IMG/VR virus record: IMGVR_UViG_3300028577_000019
Span: 1-47,586 of that record
Direction: 5' to 3' (one strand)
From: a virus
DNA length: 47,586 nucleotides
Made by a program: the position numbers and the translations under genes. Positions 1 to 8,325 of the stretch are shown here, in pieces; within the stretch, counting starts at the first letter, position 1; every line of letters begins with the position of its first letter. The notes beneath the pieces are model-generated. The model was not told the origin of the DNA, did no database searches, and worked only from the letters and a program-made list of their open reading frames with translations.

Positions 1-166
1 GCGCATCGGCCGGGAGGTTGTCGGACGATGACAGGAACACGACGGGCGTGTAGAGCGCGCCGTGTGCGGCCGCGATCTCGCGCGCCTGCTGGTTGCAAGC
101 CTCAGCCCAGAACGCGACATCGGTGTCGTCAGCCGGCGAGCGATTGACGATCGCTACGACGGTCAT
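1..166 (-). CDS. Partial hypothetical protein (5' part only)
   Basis: The gene starts with ATG at 166 and runs off the left edge, so only about 55 residues are visible, beginning MTVVAIVNRSPADDTD. The ATG shares ATGA with the stop of the gene before it, the coupling used throughout this strand. The visible part has a short hydrophobic beta-strand-like start and then FWAEACNQQAREIAAAHG, probably a helix. From memory this recalls a family of small secreted or phage proteins with an 'AC.xQ...FAPxWG' pattern, but the identity is only a guess and no catalytic motif is visible. It lies downstream of the endolysin in the same operon. Confidence 0.6.
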   Translation of the reverse strand, partial: MTVVAIVNRSPADDTDVAFWAEACNQQAREIAAAHGALYTPVVFLSSSDNLPADA

Positions 167-405
167 TGGTTCGTCGCCATGCCGGCAGTCGTAATCGTGA
201 AGCTCGGCCGGATCGCACCGCATTTCCTGCAGGACGGCAGTGAACTGACCGTGTCGAAGTCGTGTGCGCACGCGCTCGTCGGAACAATGAAGCCGGAGAC
301 GAATGGCGTGCTCAGCTGATTCTGCGCCGCCGCAAACCGGGCCAATTCTTCAGGCGTGCCTTCTGCCTCTATCGCACCGTAGACCCCGGTAAATTTCGCC
401 TTCAC
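163..405 (-). CDS. Small protein with putative zinc-binding Cys/His pattern
   Basis: 80 residues starting with GTG at 405; the GTGA overlaps the stop of the upstream lipoprotein gene, which fixes the start. The N-terminal half (KFTGVYGAIEAEGTPEELARF) looks like a strand-helix unit. The C-terminal half carries CAHDF followed about 10 residues later by CRKCG, a spacing compatible with one metal site. Such C-x-H-D-F ... C-x-x-C tails occur in small phage proteins. No function can be assigned. It sits between the lipoprotein and the left-edge gene in the lysis operon. Confidence 0.65.
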   Translation of the reverse strand: MKAKFTGVYGAIEAEGTPEELARFAAAQNQLSTPFVSGFIVPTSACAHDFDTVSSLPSCRKCGAIRPSFTITTAGMATNQ

Positions 406-818
406 AGCGCGCCGCCGTCCGCCGTGTCGCGCCAAGCCATCGCCGCGGCTGCGCGGTGCATGCGGAGCGCCTCTGTGCTGTCCGAGCTCGCCGCGAAGTT
501 CGACGACGCCTTCGCTTGGATCTCGAGCAGCGCACAGTCCACCGCCGCCCAGCCAGCCTTCGCGGCGATCGTCGCCAGCTGAGCGATCACGCACGCCGGG
601 AGGTTGACCGCGCTGCCTGCGTCGCAGATCAGCACCGCCGACACGTCGTCGAGGATGCCCGTGGTCACCGCGTGCGTGACCTTGTCGGCGCAGTCCTTGA
701 CCGTGGCGATGACCGGCGCGGTGACTTTCGAGGTGGTCGCGCAGCTCGCGAGCGTGGCGAGGAGGTAGCCGCCGCCGAGAAGCGCGCCGATGACGAGAAG
801 ACGGACGGAGGCTTTCAC
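402..818 (-). CDS. Putative lipoprotein in the lysis operon
   Basis: 138 residues starting with ATG at 818, coupled by ATGA to the upstream gene. The N-terminus (MKASVRLLVIGALLGGG) is a basic n-region plus hydrophobic core, and LASC at about residues 23-26 is a lipobox with Cys26 as the likely lipidation site. The mature part has three more Cys and an Ala-rich stretch (CVIAQLATIAAKAGWAA). A lipoprotein two genes downstream of an endolysin could be an outer-membrane spanin or an accessory lysis or exclusion protein. It is long for an o-spanin and I see no partner, so this is only a contextual suggestion. Confidence 0.7.
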   Translation of the reverse strand: MKASVRLLVIGALLGGGYLLATLASCATTSKVTAPVIATVKDCADKVTHAVTTGILDDVSAVLICDAGSAVNLPACVIAQLATIAAKAGWAAVDCALLEIQAKASSNFAASSDSTEALRMHRAAAAMAWRDTADGGAL

Positions 819-1153
819 GCGACCCTCGGGGGCGCGAACCAGTGGCCTTGCTTGTCGACTGAATCCTCGACGACCTGCGTGCGGCTGGTCGCCCAGAACG
901 TGTCATTGCCGTCGAGGAAGACCTGGCCCTGGACGGCCGAGACGTCGTCATTGCCCCAGACGCGGACGATCAGCATCGGGCATACATCGCCAGCGCGCGC
1001 TGCATTGCCGATGTGCGCCTGCGCTCCTAGCGGCCACTTTTCGGCTTCAATGCGCGTCGAGATTTCCTGACTCGACGTGCGGCGCCGGTTGATCTGCTCG
1101 GCATCGGTCTCGTTGAGCATGTAGTGAACGATTCGGCCAACTGATGGTTTCAT
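815..1153 (-). CDS. Conserved phage hypothetical protein
   Basis: 112 residues starting at ATG 1153, with a purine-rich GAAAGG segment just upstream. The pattern GRIVHYMLNETDAEQINRRR, then AQAHIGN, MLIVRVWG, and GQVFLDGNDTFWATS matches a small protein very common in tailed phages of GC-rich hosts, often near endolysin or tail genes. It has no transmembrane segment and so is not a holin candidate. Its function is unknown; the compact beta-rich composition suggests a soluble structural or accessory protein. The stop overlaps the lipoprotein start (ATGA). Confidence 0.75.
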   Translation of the reverse strand: MKPSVGRIVHYMLNETDAEQINRRRTSSQEISTRIEAEKWPLGAQAHIGNAARAGDVCPMLIVRVWGNDDVSAVQGQVFLDGNDTFWATSRTQVVEDSVDKQGHWFAPPRVA

Positions 1154-1166
1154 GTGGAACCTTTCA

Positions 1167-1826
1167 TCAAGGGGTCAGCGCTTGAAGCTCGGCGAAGCTG
1201 CCGCGGAAGCGATCGCAATCGCACGGGCCTTTCACGCCCGGGATCGCCTGCACCTCGCCGTGGACTCCGTCGGTGAACTGCCAGAAGTCCCAGCGCGACC
1301 AGGTGCGCGGAACAACCGGCTCCTGGTCGCCGTAGCGTGCGGTCCAGAGCATCCGCGTCCCGAGCTCGGGCACGACGGGGTTGCCCAGCGTCTCGCGCCA
1401 GAGGCGGCCGGTGTAGATGACGAGCTCGCGCTTGAGCAGCGCCTCGGCACGTGAGACGAACTCGCGCACCCACTCGACCACCGCGCCCGGGGTCTGGCCG
1501 CCATCGACCTCGATGTCGAGCGCCGGCGGGAGAACGCGCGGGCCCGTCAGATCGCCAACGATCGACGCGAAGTGCTCGGCCTGCATCTGCGCGCCGAGCG
1601 CCCGCCCGCCTGGACGGGCAAAGTGATATGCCCCCCGGAGCAGCGGCGTGGCCTCGAGCGCGGCCCAATGTCCCTCGAAGGATGGATCGACGGCGGTCAC
1701 GGCCTCGGTTGCCTTGCAGTAGGCGAACCGCACGTTCGAGCGAGCGACCGCGTCCCAATCGACGTCGCCGTTGTAATGGTTCACGTCGATGCCGAGCGTG
1801 CGTTCCTGGGTGGCCTGGTCGGTCAC
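1167..1826 (-). CDS. Endolysin: GH25 lysozyme (muramidase)
   Basis: 219 residues. The glycoside hydrolase family 25 signature is clear: GIDVNHYNGDVDW (residues 12-24), AYCKATE, GAYHFARP (65-72), LDIE with the expected catalytic Asp104/Glu106 pair, and WQFTDG near the end. GH25 enzymes cleave the MurNAc-GlcNAc beta-1,4 bond of peptidoglycan. There is no signal peptide and no separate cell-wall-binding domain, so release needs a holin, which I did not find. The start is GTG at 1826, inside the GTGA stop of a 17-codon leader ORF. It is probably transcribed from the repeated element at 1882-1915. Confidence 0.92.
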   Translation of the reverse strand: MTDQATQERTLGIDVNHYNGDVDWDAVARSNVRFAYCKATEAVTAVDPSFEGHWAALEATPLLRGAYHFARPGGRALGAQMQAEHFASIVGDLTGPRVLPPALDIEVDGGQTPGAVVEWVREFVSRAEALLKRELVIYTGRLWRETLGNPVVPELGTRMLWTARYGDQEPVVPRTWSRWDFWQFTDGVHGEVQAIPGVKGPCDCDRFRGSFAELQALTP

Positions 1827-1876
1827 CTGTCCACGCCCTGCCCAAGTCCGCGCGAAACGTCAAGCAAAACGCCCAT
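1823..1876 (-). CDS. Possible 17-codon leader peptide before the endolysin
   Basis: This short frame begins with ATG at 1876 and reads MGVLLDVSRGLGQGVDR. Its TGA overlaps the endolysin GTG (GTGA). AAGGG lies five to six bases before the ATG as part of the repeated regulatory element. Coupling through a very short leader could set endolysin translation. It could equally be a remnant of a degraded first gene of the unit. Confidence 0.35.
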   Translation of the reverse strand: MGVLLDVSRGLGQGVDR

Positions 1877-1881
1877 GTCCC

Positions 1882-1915
1882 TTGACCGCCTGTCCTTGTC
1901 GGCCGCGGATGTCAA
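1882..1915 (-). promoter_or_regulatory. Repeated regulatory element, copy A (endolysin unit)
   Basis: On the minus strand TTGACA (1915-1910) is followed by 17 bases and then CAGGCGGTCAA (1892-1882). The first start codon (ATG 1876) begins 11 bases beyond the start of CAGGCG. Three other copies have the same geometry. TTGACA is a perfect -35 hexamer at the ideal spacing, but CAGGCG is not a TATAAT-like -10. A phage- or host-specific promoter, or a start-associated operator, is likely. Confidence 0.55.
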
Positions 1916-1981
1916 CGGGCTCCGCAAAGCCGGGACGCGTTAGAAAACCACTGAACGGGCGCGCATCACGTCGCTTTCCCC

Positions 1982-2018
1982 GAGACAGCTTCGCCGGTTG
2001 GTGTTTACACTATCTCTC
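1982..2018 (+). promoter_or_regulatory. Possible plus-strand promoter for the lipoprotein cassette
   Basis: GAGACA (1982-1987) and TACACT (2006-2011) are separated by 18 bases and each match 4 of 6 sigma70 consensus positions. The ATG of the first plus-strand gene is at 2019, so a transcript from here would be essentially leaderless. The 142-bp divergent gap (1877-2018) must hold promoters for both directions. This placement is tentative. Confidence 0.3.
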
Positions 2019-2603
2019 ATGGGCACAACGAAGACGAACCGCGGCGGCCGGCCGGTGACGACCCGCTCCAAGACCACCCAGCAGGTTGCGTACCGGGTGA
2101 GCGCTGAGCAGCGCGCCGAGCTCGAGGCGGAGGGCAAGCGCCTGGGCATGGGGGCGAACGCCGTGGCGAAGCTGCGGGCGTTCCCGCGCAAGCTGGCAGC
2201 GGTTGTGGTGCTGGCCGCTGCGCTTGTGTCTGGCTGCGTTGCGGACACCGGCGGGTTCGCGAGACTACCGGAGGCCGACCAGAACACGTTCAAGCGCTGC
2301 ACCCGCCCGATAGAGCCGGCGATCGGATGCCTCGGAATGACCGACATCGCGGAGTTCATGTGCGTCGCTGGAGGCGAGAAGACCTATTCCGCCCAGCCGA
2401 CGGCCCGCGCGCGCAAAGAATGGCTGGTCGCCAACGGATGCCCCCCGGCCATGGTGCAGCCGGCCAAGTTCATCGCCGACGAGTCCACGGAGACCGAGGA
2501 GGTGCCGCCGAGGCCGTCTGGAGCGGAAGCAGCGGCAGCCGCGGGCGCGGCGGCCGGCGCCGCCGCCAAGACGTCCGGCAGCGCCACTGGAGCCGCGAAG
2601 TGA
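2019..2603 (+). CDS. Fusion-like protein: regulator-like N-terminus plus lipoprotein
   Basis: 194 residues from ATG 2019. The first ~50 residues (RSKTTQQVAYRVSAEQRAELEAEGKRLGM) resemble ribbon-helix-helix or MobC-like proteins, which bind DNA. This runs straight into PRKLAAVVVLAAALVSGC, a typical lipoprotein signal with lipobox LVSGC. An internal in-frame GTG (about 2161) or ATG (about 2149) would give a normal short n-region, so two products from one frame are possible. The mature part has several Cys and ends in an Ala/Gly-rich tail. It is the first gene of a three-gene plus-strand cassette; GTGA overlaps the next gene. Confidence 0.65.
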   Translation: MGTTKTNRGGRPVTTRSKTTQQVAYRVSAEQRAELEAEGKRLGMGANAVAKLRAFPRKLAAVVVLAAALVSGCVADTGGFARLPEADQNTFKRCTRPIEPAIGCLGMTDIAEFMCVAGGEKTYSAQPTARARKEWLVANGCPPAMVQPAKFIADESTETEEVPPRPSGAEAAAAAGAAAGAAAKTSGSATGAAK

Positions 2604-3040
2604 AGCCCCTGGCGGCGCTGGCGCTCATGGCGTGCCTCGCGGTCTCGGCCTGCGACGCGGGCGAGATGCCGAACAGCCCCGACGTGCGCGGCGCGGCAGG
2701 GGCGACCGGAGCGGCGGGGATGGACGGCACAGCCGGCGCGGCGGGTGCGGGCGGCGGCGTCGGCGGGGCCGACTATGTGCCGGACCCGGCACCGACGTGT
2801 GACCAGCCGCCAACGACAGATAACGGTTTATACGCCTGCGACCTCGGCGGCGGAAACCGCCCGACATTCAACACCAACGGGACCCAGTGCTACTCGTGTC
2901 CAGGCTGGCCGGTCCCGGAAACCGGGTGCGCCATCCGTCTTCCTTGGTCGATCATCAATGGCGCGCCCGTCGACGGACTTCCTCATGATATTTTCTGCCC
3001 ATTAAATCCCTGCGATTCGACGCTCTGTCACGAGAAGTGA
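2600..3040 (+). CDS. Putative Cys-rich lipoprotein with Gly/Ala-rich linker
   Basis: 146 residues from GTG 2600 (GTGA overlap with the previous stop). MKPLAALALMACLAVSAC is a lipoprotein signal with lipobox VSAC. A Gly/Ala low-complexity, collagen-like linker follows (GAAGATGAAGMDGTAGAAG), then a Cys-rich C-terminal domain with about nine Cys, including CYSCPGWP and paired Cys near the end that suggest disulfides in the periplasm or at the surface. No enzymatic motif is visible. Together with the upstream gene it looks like a surface-modifying or exclusion cassette carried against the direction of the late operon. Confidence 0.7.
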   Translation: MKPLAALALMACLAVSACDAGEMPNSPDVRGAAGATGAAGMDGTAGAAGAGGGVGGADYVPDPAPTCDQPPTTDNGLYACDLGGGNRPTFNTNGTQCYSCPGWPVPETGCAIRLPWSIINGAPVDGLPHDIFCPLNPCDSTLCHEK

Positions 3041-3624
3041 TCGCACGGATCGTCACCTGCCCCGCGCGTGCCGCCAGCTGCGCCGCGACCATTGAGCAGC
3101 TCGCCAGCTCGGACTGGGAGGGCGAGCCGATCATTCACCTCGACGACGGCCGCGCCGGCCTGCGGGTCGATCGAATAGACGCCACGTGGCGCGCCGCGCT
3201 GGCGGCGGCGGCGCTCGACCGCACCGTCTCGCTGATCCTCGAGGACGACGTGATGGTCAGCGTGCACCTCCGCCACAACCTCGAGCGCTGGGAGCCGATC
3301 GGCGCGCCCGCGCTCCTGGGCTACCTCTACGGCGCGTCGTCTCCGACCCGTCTCGCCGCAGGGCCGGCGTGGGTCGCGGTCGACCCATTCGGCCTCTGGG
3401 GCGCGCAGGGGATCGTCATATCGCCGCCGATGGCAGCGCACGTCCTGACCCACTGGAACGATGAGGACGGCGCGATCGACACCCGCATGCCGCGGCTAGC
3501 GGCGCGCCTCGGCCCCGTCTACCTGCACACGCCATCGCTCGTGCAGCACGTTGGGACCATCAGCACATGGGGCGGCCCGTTTCACCAGGCGGCCGATTTC
3601 GACCCGGCTTGGCGCGCGCCCTAG
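3037..3624 (+). CDS. Glycosyltransferase-like protein (GT25-like, small)
   Basis: 195 residues from GTG 3037 (GTGA overlap). SLILEDDVMVS (residues 65-75) is the acidic EDD/DxD region of GT-A type enzymes, followed by NLERW, then FGLWGAQGIVISPPMAAHVL and a C-terminal SLVQHVGTISTWGG, a pattern seen in GT25-like enzymes and small phage glycosyltransferases. GT-A enzymes move a sugar from a nucleotide donor using a metal held by the DxD motif. The stop TAG lies in the palindrome CTAG shared with the stop of the convergent tail gene. The acceptor is unknown; the adjacent lipoproteins suggest a cell-surface target. Confidence 0.65.
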   Translation: MIARIVTCPARAASCAATIEQLASSDWEGEPIIHLDDGRAGLRVDRIDATWRAALAAAALDRTVSLILEDDVMVSVHLRHNLERWEPIGAPALLGYLYGASSPTRLAAGPAWVAVDPFGLWGAQGIVISPPMAAHVLTHWNDEDGAIDTRMPRLAARLGPVYLHTPSLVQHVGTISTWGGPFHQAADFDPAWRAP

Positions 3625-4808
3625 CTCGTGGCAGGCATAACGATTAGGGCGAAGGCTCCGATCACAACGGTATCGGTCGCCCCCGAGCTCTTCGCGCAGA
3701 GAGCAATTCGATCGTAGGCATCACCCGTGAAGCCGTTGAAGTACATCCCTGTCGCTGGCGTCCAGGTCGCGAGAGTCGGGTACCATTGGAACGCGCCGGT
3801 GGTGATCGTCACGGGATTCGTCAATGCGACCGGCGTACCAGCGACGGTGTTGTGCGCCGTCTTGTTCGAGACGCCGAGACTGCCCGTGTCCGTTCCTCCC
3901 GACATCGCGGCCCACACGAACACGTAGACGCGGATGGCGGTCCGAAGACCAGCAGCGGCGTTCGCGAGCGGAAGCGTAATCCCCGGGCCGCCGTTGACGA
4001 ACGTGTTTCCGCCAACGCCGTAGCTCTGATCGAAGATGAACCTGAGCTGCTGCGGTGAGGTCGAGAAATTCGCCGCGCGTTTGAGCGACGAAAACTGTCC
4101 AGGACACTCAAGCGACCAGCCGATTTGCGTGCGCTGGTGAAACCAGGTATCGCGAAACACGCTGACGAGCGTCGAGAGGCTCTGCTGTGCGCTGCCAGTA
4201 TTCACGCCGACGATATCTCCTGCCGCGTGCACATCCTGCAATCCGACGTAGCCCTGCGATGCCGGGTCGATCAGATTCTCGGGGTTTTGCCAGTACGTTC
4301 CCGCTTTCGGCTGAGGGAAGTCGCTGGTCACGCTGCCAATCGTGAGCTCCGTCGGGATCGTGCTCGTGCCGAAATTGGAGGAGAGTCGAAACGTCCGCAT
4401 GTCGCCGGGCCACGTCGTCGCTGGCGATGTCGAGTAGCTCCAAAACGTGTTGTAGTCGGTGCCGCCGACGCGCACGCGGAAGCCTTGGCCGGTCTGGAAC
4501 CCCGGCGGACTGGCCTCGTCGTGCTGCATCCCCATCATCAGGCCGCCCTCTGCCGCGGCGCCGAGATTGGCGGCGAGGTAGACCGTGCGATATGTGCTCG
4601 TGTGATCGACGAGCGGGGGCTGCACCTGCGCGTTGGCGCCATACCAACTGAAGATCGGGCGTCCTGAGTGCGCGATCTGATTGAGGAGCGCGATCTCTTT
4701 CGTGATAAGGGCGGCCGTCGCTGGCTGCCCATTCACAGCCGCCGCCCTCTCGTTGTCGTCGAGGAAGATCGGCGGATGGCCTCCATTGACAACAGTCTTG
4801 GTGCTCAT
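3621..4808 (-). CDS. Virion protein, probable distal tail/fibre component
   Basis: 395 residues; the last gene of the virion operon. The start ATG 4808 is coupled (ATGA) to the upstream gene. The sequence is rich in Ser, Thr, Gly and Asn, typical of beta-rich tail proteins, for example GFQTGQGFRVRVGGTDYNTFW and the C-terminal GAFALIVMPAT. No enzymatic or collagen motif is seen. Its position after the large tail protein suggests a receptor-binding or fibre-associated role, which is inference. Its stop is in the same four bases (CTAG) as the stop of the plus-strand cassette. Confidence 0.7.
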   Translation of the reverse strand: MSTKTVVNGGHPPIFLDDNERAAAVNGQPATAALITKEIALLNQIAHSGRPIFSWYGANAQVQPPLVDHTSTYRTVYLAANLGAAAEGGLMMGMQHDEASPPGFQTGQGFRVRVGGTDYNTFWSYSTSPATTWPGDMRTFRLSSNFGTSTIPTELTIGSVTSDFPQPKAGTYWQNPENLIDPASQGYVGLQDVHAAGDIVGVNTGSAQQSLSTLVSVFRDTWFHQRTQIGWSLECPGQFSSLKRAANFSTSPQQLRFIFDQSYGVGGNTFVNGGPGITLPLANAAAGLRTAIRVYVFVWAAMSGGTDTGSLGVSNKTAHNTVAGTPVALTNPVTITTGAFQWYPTLATWTPATGMYFNGFTGDAYDRIALCAKSSGATDTVVIGAFALIVMPATS

Positions 4809-5437
4809 GATGGCAGAAACCAGAACACGCAGTCATCGACCTCGACCGATGCGTTCACGCCGCCGGTGGCAAGCACGATCGCGTAGGCGAGACCCTTGGT
4901 TTTTGAGTCGCCGTTCGTGTCGATCAGCTGGTACGCGGTGGAGTCGATCGCGAATCCCGTCGTACTGTCATCGGCAAGTTCGTAAGCGCCTCCCGTGAGC
5001 GAACTCATGGATACGGAGCGAGGAGAATTCGTCGAGGCCGTGACCCCGGCAGCGTTGAACGCGGAGGCGTTTCCGTCGGGCCCAGTGTAAGGCGTCTTCG
5101 ACAGGTGAACCGTGATCGAATTGAGTGTCGTCGCGCCCATGCCGCGTGCACCCACCACCCAGACCATGCGCGCGGCCCACAGCGGGACGAGCAGCGGAAT
5201 CTGCAGCATGAACCTCGCGCTTGACGCGCCCGTGTAAGATACGCTGACCTTGCCCGTGGCGTTGGACACCGGATCGAAGCTGCCGCTCTGCGCGTAATGC
5301 ACGTGCGGGTTGACATAGCTGCCGAGATTGTTCAGTGAGCGCACGAGGTCGTACGGAAGTAGGGTGTGCATCCCATCGCCGTCGGCATCGACGTTCGCCG
5401 AGATGACGCTCGTCTGCTCTGTGAACGTCTTAGACAT
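4805..5437 (-). CDS. Virion-associated protein, probable tail component
   Basis: 210 residues from ATG 5437. An early segment, DADGDGMHTLLPYDLVRSLNNLGSY, precedes a beta-rich domain of Ser/Thr-rich strands and a hydrophobic C-terminus (VEVDDCVFWFLPS). It shares stop-start overlaps with both neighbours: one base with the 961-residue protein and four bases with the next. It and the following gene both end in a similar hydrophobic strand, so they may be two related surface-exposed tail proteins. No precise function can be given. Confidence 0.7.
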   Translation of the reverse strand: MSKTFTEQTSVISANVDADGDGMHTLLPYDLVRSLNNLGSYVNPHVHYAQSGSFDPVSNATGKVSVSYTGASSARFMLQIPLLVPLWAARMVWVVGARGMGATTLNSITVHLSKTPYTGPDGNASAFNAAGVTASTNSPRSVSMSSLTGGAYELADDSTTGFAIDSTAYQLIDTNGDSKTKGLAYAIVLATGGVNASVEVDDCVFWFLPS

Positions 5438-8322
5438 CAGGCGTACCTATTCAAACGCACGGTCGCGTTGCCCTGAATCGTACGCGTGCTGCCGTCTCCC
5501 TGCCAGGATACGCGCGTTGCGCCGTTCTGCCTGGTTGCCGTCGCACTGTTGTACTTCTGCAAGATCACCACGCTCTCGCTGTCAGTCGCGAGCGCGGATA
5601 CACCGGTAGTCAGCGTGAGGACGCCGCCGCTGACGCCGGCGACGGTGTCAGTCTTCTCGGTGATCGGCGCCTGGCTATTGTCGCGTTGGATGATGCGGAT
5701 CGTATCGCCGATGGCGAAGTCTGCACCGTCTCCGCTCGCGCTGGCGCCGTAGTGCTGCACCGTCGAGAGCTGCTTCGTGCCCGAGTTGTAGCCGTGCGTG
5801 TAGCCGCCGGTGTTGAGATTGAAGTCGACCAACGCCGACGGAGACCACTGCCGATAAAGGCTTTGGTCGCTGCTGCTGTTGATCATGAACTCGATCGTCA
5901 CATCGCCGGTCGACGGGTTCATCGCGACGCGGCTCAGGAAGCAATAGACCGCGGCGTTGCTCGTGATGCCGGTGGCGCCGGTGAATGGGTTGACCATCGT
6001 GTTGTCGACGATCTGGTGGATCGTGCCGGGGGCGAGCAGCATTCCGCGCTTGTTCATCGAGCGCTGACATAGCGTCCACGGTGAGCCGTAGAGGCGGATC
6101 AGCTGGCTGATCGTGTCGCCGAGAGTCGCTGACGCCATCAGCGTGGGGTCATCGATCTCTTCCTGGCGCGCATCATTCGGATACATCGAACGCGCACGGA
6201 CGTCGACGATGACGACGGGCTGAGGCTTATTCACGCCGACGCCGCCGATGTTTGCCGATGTGCCGCGCCAACCGCCAAGAATCGCGCCCGGCGAGAACGC
6301 TGGCTGAATCTTCCAGCTCGTTCGTAGGCTCGAGCGATCGCTTCGCTGCGAGGTGCGGTCGCTTTCCTTCGCGCGGTTGCTCTCGGTGAACACGACATTC
6401 GTCGTCCCGCTCGCCGACGCACCAGCTTGCGTTGGGATCTGGAAGCGTCGAAGGCGGATCCTTCCGCCCGATGGGTCCCACATGATGAACAGACCGTGCT
6501 CTCGTGCGTAAGGCGTGAAGATCGACGCGAACGTGGTGCTCGCGTCGATGTACGCGACGCGCGGCACGCCGGACTCATCGGCGATTGCCCAATCCGATGC
6601 CGTCATCAGATCGACCCAGCCGAGCCCGACGCCCTCGGGGTAGAGGTTGAGATCGTTGTCAGTGGCGAGCCCCGTCGTCGACGCCAGTAAGCCACCCAAG
6701 AAGTGCGTGAACGACGGCGCGAGCGGGAACGTCTGGCTGTTGAACATCACGATCTGATCGATGGTCGCGATCTGACCGGGATCGACATAATAGAACTTTC
6801 CGAAGTTCGGGCTGGTGGCGTCTGCGCCGGTGAGAGCCGATGTCCCCGCTGCGATCTTGCCGGTGAAGACGGTGTTTCCAGCGCCTCCACCGGCTACCTG
6901 GACGATCTGCCCATCGCCGAGCTTGCCCCACGCGCTTCCGCTCCCATCCTGCTGGTTGGAGAAGAAGTAGGCAGCGATATCGGGCTCGAGGAGCGTTATT
7001 TGCGCCCCGGTACCCTGGTTGCCCGTAGGGATAAACACGGTCGCGGCGCCGCGTGGAGCGGTGATGCTGATGAGGGATGTCCCGCTAGTTGGAGCCGAGA
7101 TGGCCACAGTCGTTGGGTCGAATCCCAGCGCGTACAGGAGCGACGTCATGGCTGGGGCCGCGTTGGCTCCGCTGCTAACCGACGTGGGCACACTGGAGAT
7201 CGAGAATCCACTGCCGTTCTGCGATGACACGAACTGAAACGCTGTCCCGTTTTCAGTCGACACCAATTGCAAGGTGACGTAGTACCGCGTAAAGAGCGCG
7301 GCGATCGCGGCCGTCACCGCGTTCGCGAGATCTTGGAGCTGGTAGTTGCCGGGGGTGATCGATACCAGCTTCGTGCCCTCGATGTCGATCCCGAGATAGA
7401 ACGAGCACCACGGCACGTCGCTGACGTATATCCCTGGCTCAATAGTCGCGTGCGGCAGATCGGGCGCGATGATCGCCTTCGTGAGGTCGGCCGTGATCGA
7501 ATCGATCGTGATATCGAACATCCCGCCGACCTTGCCGATCTCGATACCGCTCACGCGCCCGAGAAGCAGACACGCCGACGAGCTCTCCGGCTCGGGGTTG
7601 CCGTCGGGCCGCATGTGGCCCATCCAAAGCGCGGCCGTGCGCCCGAGAACATCCATCACGTCGCCGGCGACGATCGGAGCCGCGCCGAGGACTGCCGTTC
7701 CATCGTTGTTGACGCCCGTGCGGTGGTAGGGAGTTGGCGGCCAGTACGTGCCGCCGTCTGCGGAGTTGCCGAAGCACACGTATTTGTTGCGGTCTGCGAT
7801 CGTGAGGGCCCATGATCCGCCGCTGATGTTGTTGGCGGTGCTGATACCGATCGTTTCGGCGCCAATGTAGATGTCAGAGGTGCTTGGAAAGCTCGCGTTC
7901 GCGCCATCTACGAATACCGTGGATGCACCGGCTGGCACAGCTACCACTCTCTCGGACAGATACCCGTTCGGGATGCTCGAATCAGACAGCGTCCGCCCCG
8001 CCGCGAACAGCCGCGAGAAGTACCCGAATCCGGGATGAGTCGGATCGGCGAAGTCCGTCACCGAGAGCCGGCATCGCCCGGGCGACGCCACGCCGCCGAT
8101 GATGTCGGGCAACTTCTGCTCGATCGTGTCGTCCGGCAGATCGAGCCCGCGCTGCGCCCACGTCGACGGGTAGCCGGTGGGCGCGCTCCATGCGAACGAG
8201 CCGTAGCGCGAGTCGCTCGGGTTGACCGTCGCGAACACATAGAACGGCAGCCCCGTGATCCGCAGGTAGAAGAACGGGACCAGGTCCTGGTAGTCGGTGA
8301 CTTTTGTTTGGACGGTGGGCAT
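5437..8322 (-). CDS. Large tail protein (probable tail hub / tip)
   Basis: 961 residues, the largest gene in the window. It follows the tape measure and a ~280-residue tail protein, the usual place of the central tail-tip or hub protein of long-tailed phages. The N-terminal 100 residues (YQDLVPFFYLRITGLPFYVFATVNP ... DIIGGVASPGRCRLSVTDF) look like a baseplate-type beta domain. A mid region (DDTIEQKL, VSGIEIGKVGGMFDITID) and a Ser/Thr/Gly-rich middle follow. The region around residues 580-700 (DWAIADESGVPRVAYIDAS) may be a second globular domain. No protease or hydrolase motif was seen. Confidence 0.75.
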   Translation of the reverse strand: MPTVQTKVTDYQDLVPFFYLRITGLPFYVFATVNPSDSRYGSFAWSAPTGYPSTWAQRGLDLPDDTIEQKLPDIIGGVASPGRCRLSVTDFADPTHPGFGYFSRLFAAGRTLSDSSIPNGYLSERVVAVPAGASTVFVDGANASFPSTSDIYIGAETIGISTANNISGGSWALTIADRNKYVCFGNSADGGTYWPPTPYHRTGVNNDGTAVLGAAPIVAGDVMDVLGRTAALWMGHMRPDGNPEPESSSACLLLGRVSGIEIGKVGGMFDITIDSITADLTKAIIAPDLPHATIEPGIYVSDVPWCSFYLGIDIEGTKLVSITPGNYQLQDLANAVTAAIAALFTRYYVTLQLVSTENGTAFQFVSSQNGSGFSISSVPTSVSSGANAAPAMTSLLYALGFDPTTVAISAPTSGTSLISITAPRGAATVFIPTGNQGTGAQITLLEPDIAAYFFSNQQDGSGSAWGKLGDGQIVQVAGGGAGNTVFTGKIAAGTSALTGADATSPNFGKFYYVDPGQIATIDQIVMFNSQTFPLAPSFTHFLGGLLASTTGLATDNDLNLYPEGVGLGWVDLMTASDWAIADESGVPRVAYIDASTTFASIFTPYAREHGLFIMWDPSGGRIRLRRFQIPTQAGASASGTTNVVFTESNRAKESDRTSQRSDRSSLRTSWKIQPAFSPGAILGGWRGTSANIGGVGVNKPQPVVIVDVRARSMYPNDARQEEIDDPTLMASATLGDTISQLIRLYGSPWTLCQRSMNKRGMLLAPGTIHQIVDNTMVNPFTGATGITSNAAVYCFLSRVAMNPSTGDVTIEFMINSSSDQSLYRQWSPSALVDFNLNTGGYTHGYNSGTKQLSTVQHYGASASGDGADFAIGDTIRIIQRDNSQAPITEKTDTVAGVSGGVLTLTTGVSALATDSESVVILQKYNSATATRQNGATRVSWQGDGSTRTIQGNATVRLNRYA

Positions 8323-8325
8323 GGG

